From JBGPBY01 sp041481485 (GTDB taxonomy: Bacteria; Acidobacteriota; Terriglobia; 20CM-2-55-15), in the NCBI GenBank assembly GCA_041481485.1, contig JBGPBY010000392.1, positions 1 through 7,020 of the forward strand: a stretch of 7,020 nt of DNA, read 5' to 3'. Shown here in pieces: positions 1 to 6,012 of the stretch. The translations under genes and the position numbers were made by a program. Under the pieces are notes generated by a model. It worked only from the letters and a program-made list of their open reading frames with translations, was not told where the DNA came from and made no database searches. The first letter of the stretch is position 1. Each line of letters begins with the position of its first letter.

Positions 1-474
1 AAACAGTACTTTTTCGAAGTTTTGGATACTTCGGCCTGGCTCCACTCCCTCGCTGAAGAGTTTCGCCCGCAGGGTTTGAGATCCGGACACCAACTGGAAG
101 CCGATATTCCTGTCGGCCTGCCCCTTGTGCGCGGCGACCGCGAGGCCTTGACCTCGGCATTGCGAAACCTGCTCGACAACGCCTGCAAGTACTCCCCTCA
201 ATCGACGACGGTCTGGCTGAATGCCGTAGCCGTCAACGGCGGCGTGCGCGTGCAAGTCCGCGACCGCGGCGTCGGGATTCCGGCCCGCGAACAATCCCAG
301 ATCTTCGAAAAGTTTTACCGGGGAAATGGAGAGCTGGAAAAGCAGGTTAAGGGCGCGGGACTGGGCCTGAGTCTTGTCCGCCATATCGTGGCGTCCCACC
401 ACGGCGAAATTCGGGTGGAAAGCCGCGAGGGTGAGGGCAGCACGTTCTCGATTCACCTGGCAGGTGCGGCATGA
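1..474 (+). CDS. Sensor histidine kinase, C-terminal ATPase domain (5'-truncated by window edge)
   Basis: This is the catalytic end of a two-component sensor kinase, which would bind ATP and phosphorylate its own histidine before passing the phosphate to the regulator encoded next. The reading frame is open from base 1, so the start, the sensor region and the HisKA histidine box all lie upstream of the window. Visible HATPase_c motifs come in the right order: the N box (LRNLLDNACKYSP, key Asn codon at 178-180), the G1 box (DRGVGIP, from about 262) with the following F box (QIFEKFYRG), and the G2 box (GAGLGLSLV, from about 352). The usual C-terminal strand 'GEIRVES...GSTFSIHL' follows. The TGA stop overlaps the ATG of the response regulator by four bases (ATGA), indicating translational coupling of a cognate pair. 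The ATPase boxes appear intact. The stimulus cannot be inferred. Confidence 0.95.
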   Translation, partial: KQYFFEVLDTSAWLHSLAEEFRPQGLRSGHQLEADIPVGLPLVRGDREALTSALRNLLDNACKYSPQSTTVWLNAVAVNGGVRVQVRDRGVGIPAREQSQIFEKFYRGNGELEKQVKGAGLGLSLVRHIVASHHGEIRVESREGEGSTFSIHLAGAA

Positions 475-1148
475 CTCGCATTCTTGTCATCGAGGATGAG
501 CCGACGATCGCCATTGGCCTGCAGGATGACCTCGAGGCGGAGGGATACGAGGTAGAAGTCGCCGGCGACGGAAACACCGGCGCCGCATCCGCGGCTAAGG
601 GCGGCTTCGATTTGATCCTGCTTGATGTTATGTTGCCCGGCAGGGACGGATTCACCGTCTGCCGGGATCTGCGATCGTCTGGATCGCGCACTCCCATCAT
701 CCTGCTGACCGCGAAAGGTCAGGAGCAGGACAAGGTATTGGGGCTCGGGCTCGGCGCCGACGATTACGTGACAAAGCCCTTCAGCCCCAGAGAACTCGTG
801 GCCCGCATCCAGGCCGTGCTGCGTCGCGGACTTCGCGCACCTGCTGCTAAATGTTTTCGGTTTGGGGACGTGCAGGTCGACTTCTCGCGTCATGAGTTGC
901 GGCGGGGAGGCCGACTCGTGGAGGTGACGCCGTCTGAACTGAAGCTGCTTCGCCTGCTCATCGAGAATCGCGGGGAAGTGCTTTCCATCGACCGGCTGCT
1001 GCAAGAAGGATGGGGCAGCGATATCTTCCTTACCGACCGCGTGATTTACACGCACCTCAATAATCTCCGAGCCAAGATCGAACCGGATCCCCGCCATCCC
1101 CGCTACATCGTGAGTGTCCGCGGATCGGGATACCGCTTCGATGGATGA
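471..1148 (+). CDS. OmpR/PhoB-family response regulator (REC + winged-helix DNA-binding domain)
   Basis: A 225-residue DNA-binding response regulator, standard length for the OmpR/PhoB family. The receiver domain covers about residues 1-120, with the acidic pocket E8/D9, the phosphoacceptor D52 in 'LILLDVMLPG', the switch Thr T80 in 'ILLTA' and the conserved Lys K102 in 'YVTKPF'. The effector domain (about 127-225) has the family pattern 'VTPSELKLLRLLIENRG', then a recognition-helix region 'DRVIYTHLNNLRAKIE' and the closing wing 'YIVSVRGSGYRF'. All receiver residues needed for phosphorylation are present, so it should be functional. The start ATG at 471 sits in the ATGA overlap with the kinase stop, making the pair co-translated. 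Candidate targets are its own operon and the PD40 protein 82 bases downstream, but this is inference from position. Family assignment is secure; the specific regulon is unknown. Confidence 0.97.
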   Translation: MTRILVIEDEPTIAIGLQDDLEAEGYEVEVAGDGNTGAASAAKGGFDLILLDVMLPGRDGFTVCRDLRSSGSRTPIILLTAKGQEQDKVLGLGLGADDYVTKPFSPRELVARIQAVLRRGLRAPAAKCFRFGDVQVDFSRHELRRGGRLVEVTPSELKLLRLLIENRGEVLSIDRLLQEGWGSDIFLTDRVIYTHLNNLRAKIEPDPRHPRYIVSVRGSGYRFDG

Positions 1149-1215
1149 ACGAATCTTGAAACACGCTTGAACAGGCCATGAAGCAACACGCGCACAGTTC
1201 CGGCAGACTCGCCTC

Positions 1216-1222
1216 AGGAGGT
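1216..1222 (+). promoter_or_regulatory. Strong ribosome binding site (AGGAGGT) for the PD40 protein
   Basis: A near-perfect anti-16S match, AGGAGGT, lies 8 bases before the ATG at 1231. It fixes this ATG as the start and explains how the gene could be translated independently of the two-component pair. No convincing -35/-10 promoter was seen in the 82-base gap. Confidence 0.85.
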
Positions 1223-1230
1223 GGGAAACA

Positions 1231-3375
1231 ATGAGACATACAGGAATCTGCACTGCGGTGCTGTTGGGGAGTCTGACGCTTGCGCTCTCGGGGCAAAGCA
1301 ACAAAGCCGAAATATTGTTAGGCGCGGGTTTGCATCAGGAAGAAGTTGACGGCAACTGCAAGGAGGCCATCAAGACCTACCAGAAGGTGATCCAGGAAAA
1401 GAGTGCGCCAAAGCACATCGCGGCGCGAGCCCAGCTTCATATTGGTGCGTGTCAGGAAAAACTGGGTCAGCGCGAAGCTCACGTGGCGTATGAGCTCGTC
1501 TTGAGCCGCTATGCGGATCAAACGGAACTGGCAGCAGAGGCCCGGTCGCGCATGGCTGTTCTCGGCGGAGCGCCAAGCGTGGATGGACCGAGGCAACGTC
1601 TGATATCCACAGGAGCAGACGCCGATAATTTCGCTTTCATCACTCCCGACGGCCGCTGGATGTCGCGACCGGACTGGCCTATTGGCGACATGGTGATCCG
1701 GGACATGGCTACCGGAGGCACCAAACGTCTCCTGCAGACCAGCGGGGCGAACCCTGATTCCGCCTTTCGTGCGATGCTTTCACCCAATGGACAGCTGGTG
1801 GCGTGGGTTTGGTGCCAGTGTGCCAATGAATATCGCTATGAATTGCGGGTAATGCCGAATCAGCCGCAAAGCAGTTCGCGTGTTCTTCTCGCCACTGAGC
1901 CAACTGCAAACGGTTCGGAGTTCACGTTTTTTGAACCCGTGGCCTGGTCTCCAGACAGCAAGTCGATTCTTGTAAATACTTCCAGGAGTGATCGCAGCTG
2001 GGAATTGGCGTGGGTGTCCGCCACCGATGGCTCAAAGAGAATCATCAAGTCTCTGGGGCGGCGGCTCCGGCAGAATGCGCCGAATCGTCCGGCTCTTTCA
2101 CCAAACGGCCAGTTCATTGCCTATTCCGCTCTACCAGAAAATCCAGCCACAGCGTTGTCCAATGACGCTTTCGACACTGCGGAAAAACATATTTACATCC
2201 TGGCGGCGAACGAATCGAGCGAAGCAGTAAAAGTCGTAAAAGGGAACAGCGTGAATGAGTCCCCCATGTGGACACCGGATGGGAATCACATTGTTTTCGT
2301 AAGTAATCGTTCCGGTAGTTTCGCACTGTGGTCTACGGAAATACGGAACGGAAAGAGCCTCAGCGAGCCGGTGCAACTCATGAAAGATACGGGAAGGATC
2401 AGTCCCATCGCCATGACGCGCTCCGGAGCCTACTACTTCGCGAGAGGAGACACTAACCGTCTGGCCAGCGATGTGTTCATAGCACATGTTGAAGCGGACA
2501 GTATGATTCCAGGTCCCGCGACCCGTCTCTCGAGTAACTCCGTGGATCAAAACCGCAGCCCTGCATGGTCTCCAGATGGCAAGTGGATCGCGTTCTTGAG
2601 AGGTCTTCAACAGAATAACTACCAACTCGTGATTCATTCGGTCGACGCCCATGAAGAGCGCGTCTACTCCATAAAATCTCAGGTGCGAGCGCCTGTTTGG
2701 TTTCACGACAACAAATCCCTGTTGATATCCACTGGGGGAGACTTTTCCGTGCTGGACCGTGAAAGCGGTCAATCCAGATCGCTTGGCGTGGCTGCCGCGT
2801 TACTCAAGGAGATGATTACGGGAGCTGCTCTGCCGCCTGGTGTCCCAGAGCCGCCGGTTGGACTTGCAAACGTCGGTGCCGTCACCATTTCGCCTGACGA
2901 TAAGACGCTGTACGTGGTGCAACGCAACAGGATCGTCGCGTTTGATCTCCTGACAAGTCAGTACAAAGAGATCTGGAAGCCAACGACAGCAGGTATCGTC
3001 ATTAACGGGTTGGCGCTGAGTCCCGACGGGCGTACCCTGGCGTTGGCGACAGCCAGACAATTGGGGTTTGTGGGGCCTGTGGTCCGGATCGCCACGGATG
3101 GAAGCGGTTACCGCGAACTCTATCCGTCCGCATTCGGGAGTCTTACCTGGAGCAAGGATGGGCGGTCCATATTGTTCATGGGCGACAGCCAGGAGCGGAG
3201 CCAGTTGCTGCGCATCTCGGCGGAGGGAGGCAAGGCTCCTTCTGAACTGTCCACAATGGAACTCCGCAACATGTCTTTGAACCCGGATGGGTCACGCGTG
3301 GTGTTCAGCACTGTAACTCGTGCACCTGAACTGTGGGTCCTCGATAACATTTCATCGCTTCTAAAGTCTCGGTAA
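1231..3375 (+). CDS. Exported TPR-like / PD40 (TolB-like) beta-propeller repeat protein
   Basis: A 714-residue protein predicted to be exported. Residues 1-22 form a short signal peptide (hydrophobic 8-20, ending near LSGQS). Residues about 24-112 are a helical TPR-like module ('CKEAIKTYQKVIQ', 'AARAQLHIGACQEKLG', 'AYELVLSRYAD', 'AAEARSRMAVL'). The rest is built from PD40/WD40-like strands of the pattern hydrophobic-S-P-D/N-G-x-x-hydrophobic, near residues 138, 183, 239, 289, 347, 446, 490, 553, 596, 640 and 683. That is about eleven copies, with a degenerate one near 396 ('TRSGAYYFA'). This implies one or two beta propellers, probably in the periplasm, used for protein or ligand binding; no catalytic motif is visible. 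The TPR-plus-PD40 architecture is common in Acidobacteriota. It follows the response regulator by 82 bases on the same strand, so regulation by that system is plausible. The start is set by AGGAGGT 8 bases upstream. Precise function is unknown. Confidence 0.9.
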   Translation: MRHTGICTAVLLGSLTLALSGQSNKAEILLGAGLHQEEVDGNCKEAIKTYQKVIQEKSAPKHIAARAQLHIGACQEKLGQREAHVAYELVLSRYADQTELAAEARSRMAVLGGAPSVDGPRQRLISTGADADNFAFITPDGRWMSRPDWPIGDMVIRDMATGGTKRLLQTSGANPDSAFRAMLSPNGQLVAWVWCQCANEYRYELRVMPNQPQSSSRVLLATEPTANGSEFTFFEPVAWSPDSKSILVNTSRSDRSWELAWVSATDGSKRIIKSLGRRLRQNAPNRPALSPNGQFIAYSALPENPATALSNDAFDTAEKHIYILAANESSEAVKVVKGNSVNESPMWTPDGNHIVFVSNRSGSFALWSTEIRNGKSLSEPVQLMKDTGRISPIAMTRSGAYYFARGDTNRLASDVFIAHVEADSMIPGPATRLSSNSVDQNRSPAWSPDGKWIAFLRGLQQNNYQLVIHSVDAHEERVYSIKSQVRAPVWFHDNKSLLISTGGDFSVLDRESGQSRSLGVAAALLKEMITGAALPPGVPEPPVGLANVGAVTISPDDKTLYVVQRNRIVAFDLLTSQYKEIWKPTTAGIVINGLALSPDGRTLALATARQLGFVGPVVRIATDGSGYRELYPSAFGSLTWSKDGRSILFMGDSQERSQLLRISAEGGKAPSELSTMELRNMSLNPDGSRVVFSTVTRAPELWVLDNISSLLKSR

Positions 3376-3431
3376 GGACTAATGCGGGTTAAGGCAGCGG
3401 GAACGACGCGGCTTGGGACGTTCCCATCGAG

Positions 3432-3722
3432 TTGCTCAATGTGACGGCCACCGTGCCATGGACTGTTCCCGAAATTGAGAATGGCAAATGCAACGAGCTC
3501 AAGCTGCCGAATGTCGTGTCGCTGCCAAACCAGCCGGCGAACAGTGACCGGACATCGAAGTTAATTGTTGAACTTGAGGCGGAACAGTTCGACACCGAGC
3601 CACAGCTGAGCGAAACCTTGGCCGTGGTGCTCCGAGTACCCGCAAAGAACGACGCCGTACTTTCTGCCATTGATAAAGCCCTCGCTCAAAGGCGCAAATC
3701 CAAACGTTCCAATTCCCTCTGA
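3432..3722 (+). CDS. Small hypothetical ORF, possible gene remnant
   Basis: An open frame runs from just after an in-frame TAA at 3390 to TGA at 3720-3722. No ATG lies near its beginning; the first usable start is TTG at 3432 (96 residues), and it has no ribosome binding site. The translation is soluble and protein-like, rich in E/D/K with a basic C-terminal tail (RRKSKRSNSL), and no signal peptide, membrane helix or recognised domain is visible. Coding character appears to extend upstream of the TTG (residues such as 'DAAWDVPIELL'), which suggests the true 5' end has been lost or frameshifted. An ATG at 3382 with AAGGA just before it is in a different frame and stops after 20 codons. The next gene starts 10 bases downstream. 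The complementary strand also has an open frame here, but it is Ser/Thr-rich and looks like a shadow. I do not recognise the family; a decayed gene is the preferred reading. Confidence 0.35.
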   Translation: MLNVTATVPWTVPEIENGKCNELKLPNVVSLPNQPANSDRTSKLIVELEAEQFDTEPQLSETLAVVLRVPAKNDAVLSAIDKALAQRRKSKRSNSL

Positions 3723-3732
3723 GAAAGACTGT

Positions 3733-4080
3733 ATGCACTTAAAAGAGGTTTGCCGCACGGGTCCGGTGGTTCTTCTGGCCGCCGCGTTCTGCAGTCTGCC
3801 GGATACGGCATTTGGGCAGGCCTGGGCGCCCAAAAAAGGTGAAGGCTCGGTGAATTTCGCTTTCCAGAGAATCTCCAACCTGGGACATCGCTTAACCGAT
3901 GGGTCTTTGGTTCCCGGGACCAGTCCATTTGGAAACCTCCAGCGCGGAAATTTCCGCGTCTATCGAGATATGCGGGATTTCGAAGAAGAACCCACCATCG
4001 CAGTCTCAGGTTTTTCCGTTAAGACAGGGAATCCTTCGAGGAAGCTCCGCTATAGGAATGGTCGATTCCAGTGGTCATGA
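3733..4080 (+). CDS. Truncated secreted outer-membrane-type protein (N-terminal fragment)
   Basis: The ATG at 3733, preceded by a GAGAAAG purine stretch, gives a 115-residue product. Residues 1-29 look like a signal peptide (hydrophobic 'VVLLAAAFC', cleavage near 'AFGQA'). The mature start 'QAWAPKKGEGSVNFAFQ', followed by 'GHRLTDGSLVPG', resembles from memory the first strands of an acidobacterial outer-membrane/transporter-like family whose members are normally well over 250 residues. After about residue 65 ('VPGTSPFG') the resemblance is lost. The remainder is polar and basic with no alternating beta-barrel pattern, and the frame stops at TGA 4078-4080. I therefore read this as a 5' fragment fused to unrelated or out-of-frame sequence. 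Other frames over 3925-4108 do not restore a recognisable barrel. It is convergent with the minus-strand membrane gene, with 28 bases between the stop codons. A longer start (ATT at 3670) is possible but would place residues before the signal peptide. Confidence 0.6.
   Translation: MHLKEVCRTGPVVLLAAAFCSLPDTAFGQAWAPKKGEGSVNFAFQRISNLGHRLTDGSLVPGTSPFGNLQRGNFRVYRDMRDFEEEPTIAVSGFSVKTGNPSRKLRYRNGRFQWS
3943..3958. repeat. Perfect 16-base palindrome
   Basis: CGCGGAAATTTCCGCG is self-complementary over all 16 bases, with its centre between 3950 and 3951. It lies inside the unrecognisable tail of the truncated secreted gene, not in a promoter position. It could be a protein-binding site, a recombination scar or chance; the sequence alone does not decide. 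Confidence 0.6.
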
Positions 4081-4108
4081 CGACCGCGCCGAAGCGGATT
4101 GCCTGTCG

Positions 4109-4594
4109 CTATTTTCGGGCCCTTAGAAGTGGCCGCGCAGGTGCGAGAAACGGAGCTGTGACCGCAAGAGCACCGCAGACGAAAGCGATGCCGAGGTATT
4201 CGGTGATTTCGAACGGCCCAATGGCATTCACGATCCAGTCGTACCGCATGGCCGATCCCAGTGCGATCGTGTTGCCGACCAGCAACACCCACCATGCCCA
4301 GCGATCGCCACGGCGGAAGGCGGTGACAGCGATGGTGCTCCCCATCAGTCCGAACAACACGTTGTAGATGCCATACATTCGGAAGAGCACGATCATGTAC
4401 CTGGCAATTATTGGAGACGTGCGCAAAAGCTCCGACCAGGAACCGCCGGAGTAGCCTTCGTAGCCGGCGGGTAGAATGGCCTTGCCACCGGGCCCGAGCA
4501 AACCATCGGGCGCTACAGCCGCCATCGCGCCCCACACGACGTAGCCCCCATCGACGATGAGAATGAGGATCCATGCAATCTGGCGCCGGTTCAT
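4109..4594 (-). CDS. Uncharacterised four-helix integral membrane protein
   Basis: A 161-residue inner-membrane protein with four predicted transmembrane helices at about residues 7-28, 64-92, 98-115 and 129-151. A 35-residue Gly-rich loop (29-63, 'GLLGPGGKAILPAGYEGYSGG') separates the first two. Charged or aromatic residues near the membrane ('YDW' at 118-120, 'E129', 'E132') could line a small-molecule or quinone site, but that is speculation. The general look is that of small DoxX/DUF4345-like four-helix proteins; I cannot name the family. The start at ATG 4592-4594 is preferred because GGAGGA (4603-4608 on this strand) lies 8 bases upstream, and because the ATG overlaps the TGA of the CoA-binding gene (ATGA), indicating translational coupling. 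It is the last gene of the minus-strand cluster. No hairpin-plus-T-tract terminator is visible in the 28 bases to the convergent gene. Confidence 0.85.
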   Translation of the reverse strand: MNRRQIAWILILIVDGGYVVWGAMAAVAPDGLLGPGGKAILPAGYEGYSGGSWSELLRTSPIIARYMIVLFRMYGIYNVLFGLMGSTIAVTAFRRGDRWAWWVLLVGNTIALGSAMRYDWIVNAIGPFEITEYLGIAFVCGALAVTAPFLAPARPLLRARK

Positions 4595-5073
4595 TTCGGC
4601 AGTCCTCCAGTAAGTCTGAGGATCCAGCGCATGCACGTGTGTCCGAAATCGACGTTGTCGCCGTACATCATCGGGCAGGCACCCGCGATCACGCCGATCT
4701 CATGTTGACGGCAGTACTCGACGGCCTCCGGCGAGACGCTCGATCCCTTCCCTATCGATTGATGCATCCACACGCGGCGAACGCCGGCATCGTTGCAGTC
4801 GTGGGCGATCCGCGCCGTGACCTCAGGGCGCGTCACGATCACCACGCCATCGACTCCGCCCGGGATGGATTGCAGGTCAGGATAGCAACGATCGCCGTCG
4901 AAGGTCTGCATGTGCGGGTTCACCGGAAAGACCTCGTGCCCGGTCCTCTTCAACCGGCGATAGATCAAATTGCCAGTCGGATGATGTGTGTTGTCGCGCG
5001 ACACGCCGGCAACGGCGATGCGCTTCTGCGCAAGAAAGTCATGCACCTTTGTGTCGAGAGTTGTTGTCGTCAT
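4591..5073 (-). CDS. CoA-binding domain protein (YccU-like Rossmann fold)
   Basis: A 160-residue soluble protein matching the CoA-binding (CoA_binding_2, YccU-like) family. The N-terminal Rossmann segment 'RIAVAGVSRDNTHHPTGNLI' (about 18-37) is followed by 'GHEVFPVNPH' (45-54), the strand 'VDGVVIVTRPE' (74-84), 'GVRRVWMHQSIG' (97-108) and the closing strand 'IGVIAGACPMMYG' (126-138) with the family's usual Cys. It is slightly longer than typical YccU proteins because of a C-terminal extension rich in Cys/His/Trp ('DNVDFGHTCMRW'). The family binds CoA or a related nucleotide in the cytoplasm; its biochemical role is mostly undefined. The start ATG 5071-5073 is preceded by GAGG 7 bases upstream. 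It lies 59 bases after the haem protein gene and its stop overlaps the membrane gene start, so it is probably co-transcribed with both. Confidence 0.92.
   Translation of the reverse strand: MTTTTLDTKVHDFLAQKRIAVAGVSRDNTHHPTGNLIYRRLKRTGHEVFPVNPHMQTFDGDRCYPDLQSIPGGVDGVVIVTRPEVTARIAHDCNDAGVRRVWMHQSIGKGSSVSPEAVEYCRQHEIGVIAGACPMMYGDNVDFGHTCMRWILRLTGGLPK
4603..4608 (-). promoter_or_regulatory. Ribosome binding site (GGAGGA) inside the end of the CoA-binding gene
   Basis: GGAGGA on the minus strand lies 8 bases before the ATG at 4594 of the membrane protein gene, within the last codons of the CoA-binding gene. It selects that ATG over upstream in-frame alternatives and supports coupled translation. 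Confidence 0.75.
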
Positions 5074-5111
5074 AGCTTGACCTCAAAGAAGATGAGCGTT
5101 GTGCGTTCTGT

Positions 5112-5126
5112 CCGGCGAAACGCCGG
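5112..5126. repeat. Intergenic GC hairpin within the minus-strand cluster
   Basis: CCGGCG-AAA-CGCCGG forms a six-base-pair all-GC stem with a three-base loop. It sits in the 59-base gap between the haem-binding gene stop (5133) and the CoA-binding gene start (5073). No T-tract follows on either strand, so it is not a standard intrinsic terminator. It may tune mRNA stability or differential expression of the downstream pair, or be a small REP-like element. Confidence 0.55.
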
Positions 5127-5132
5127 TCCTCA

Positions 5133-5597
5133 TTATTGAGACTCTGTCGCCGCGGGCGTGTCCTGCCGAGCAGCCGCGCAGATCGTCTCGATGTCCCGGG
5201 GCGAGAGGCGCGCTTCGGGCTGCAGCAGCGTCCACAGACCGGGCATCTTGCCGGCCGATACGTCGCTGCAGGACTCGGCCAGCAGCGTTCGCTGCCGGTT
5301 CGACGAATACGAGCCCCACTCCGAGAAGTTGACAGCCTTTCGTCCTTCCGCGATGCCGCGCGCCATCAGCCAGGAGAGGGGCGCGACTTGCGTGTACCAA
5401 GGCCACACGGTCCCGTTCGAGTGACAGTCGCGACATGCGCGATCCAGAATCGGGACGAGTCCGCTCGCCGTCCCCATGTGCGCCTGAATCGTTCGACTCG
5501 CATCAATTGGCGGGTTCGCGCGATCGGGACGCACGAGTTGAGCAGCAGCGAAGAGGACGACGAAAACAACGGCAGCCTGCTTGAGTCGTTTCCTCAT
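5133..5597 (-). CDS. Membrane-anchored haem-binding domain protein (CxxCH)
   Basis: A 154-residue protein of the Haem_bd type. Residues 1-24 form an N-terminal signal/anchor helix ('QAAVVFVVLFAAAQLV') after a basic start, so the rest is predicted to be periplasmic. The single c-type haem motif C55-R-D-C58-H59 is followed by the family hallmark 'SNGTVWPWYTQVAPLSWL' (about 60-77). It then shows 'G...VNFSEW' (85-94) and the C-terminal 'GKMPGLWTLLQPEARLS' (116-132), in which M118 is a candidate second axial ligand; many relatives have 'MPP' here, so the MPG form is a small departure. C110 and C140 are additional cysteines. The likely role is electron transfer at the periplasmic membrane face. The start ATG 5595-5597 places the signal helix at the N-terminus and lies 7 bases after the stop of the upstream ABM gene. 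No strong Shine-Dalgarno is visible, suggesting translational coupling. Confidence 0.92.
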   Translation of the reverse strand: MRKRLKQAAVVFVVLFAAAQLVRPDRANPPIDASRTIQAHMGTASGLVPILDRACRDCHSNGTVWPWYTQVAPLSWLMARGIAEGRKAVNFSEWGSYSSNRQRTLLAESCSDVSAGKMPGLWTLLQPEARLSPRDIETICAAARQDTPAATESQ

Positions 5598-5604
5598 GGC
5601 CGGC

Positions 5605-6012
5605 TCATACAGGCTTGGTCTCGCCACCCACCGGAGGCCGCGACGGACCCGAAGTTGGCTCCAGCCCCTGAACGAAGTAAAACCACTTGAACCCCACTCC
5701 GTGTGCCTTGAACAAATCGAGGAGAGGCTGCGATGCTTCTCCATAGACCGTCATGAAGTGGTTGTCCGCGTAGTCCTTAAACAACTTGTTACGAGCTTCG
5801 AGGATATTGCGGTTGTGCTCGATCAGCCCCTCCGGCCCGGTGTACGCCTCGTGAACCTCACACTCCGTGCCATCGCTCGTGAGAAACCAGTCGTAGCGCA
5901 GCGTTCGGGTGTCCTTCTCTTTCGTGAGCCTGATGCACTCCGCCGCCTGCTTCCTGAAGCCCTCCAAGTGTCCGGGCCGAACTGTCAAATGTGCGAAGAC
6001 CTCAAAGGCCAT
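5605..6012 (-). CDS. Putative quinol monooxygenase / ABM-domain (dimeric alpha-beta barrel) protein
   Basis: A 135-residue protein resembling the antibiotic-biosynthesis-monooxygenase (YgiN-like) family, whose small dimeric ferredoxin-like barrels act on quinols, polyketides or haem, often without a cofactor. The pattern is a first strand 'FEVFAHLTVRPGHLEGFRK' (3-21), a helix ending 'ECIRLTKEKDT', a strand 'TLRYDWFLTSDGTECEVHEAY' (37-57) and a helix with His66 in 'GLIEHNRN' (the position of the usual barrel His). A longer second half (80-118) ends in the aromatic-rich 'GFKWFYFVQGLEP'. The last 17 residues are a Pro/Gly-rich tail. There is no signal peptide, so it is cytoplasmic. At 135 residues it is longer than the usual 95-110. 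The start ATG 6010-6012 is backed by GGGAGGA just upstream. It is the first gene of the minus-strand cluster. Substrate is unknown. Confidence 0.85.
   Translation of the reverse strand: MAFEVFAHLTVRPGHLEGFRKQAAECIRLTKEKDTRTLRYDWFLTSDGTECEVHEAYTGPEGLIEHNRNILEARNKLFKDYADNHFMTVYGEASQPLLDLFKAHGVGFKWFYFVQGLEPTSGPSRPPVGGETKPV

Noticed and set aside
453..1304. Long minus-strand open frame (283 codons) opposite the response regulator
   Set aside because: It covers an unambiguous OmpR-family gene with all catalytic residues; the antisense translation has no recognisable domain, so it is a codon-bias shadow.
2131..2772. Minus-strand open frame of 213 codons inside the PD40 gene
   Set aside because: It is opposite well-formed PD40 repeats, and its translation lacks any motif or ribosome site.
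3389..3670. Minus-strand Ser/Thr-rich open frame of 93 codons
   Set aside because: Low-complexity composition typical of antisense frames and no ribosome site; the plus-strand frame there is more protein-like.
4081..4108. Possible bidirectional terminator between convergent genes
   Set aside because: The 28 bases contain no stable stem with a T-tract on either strand.
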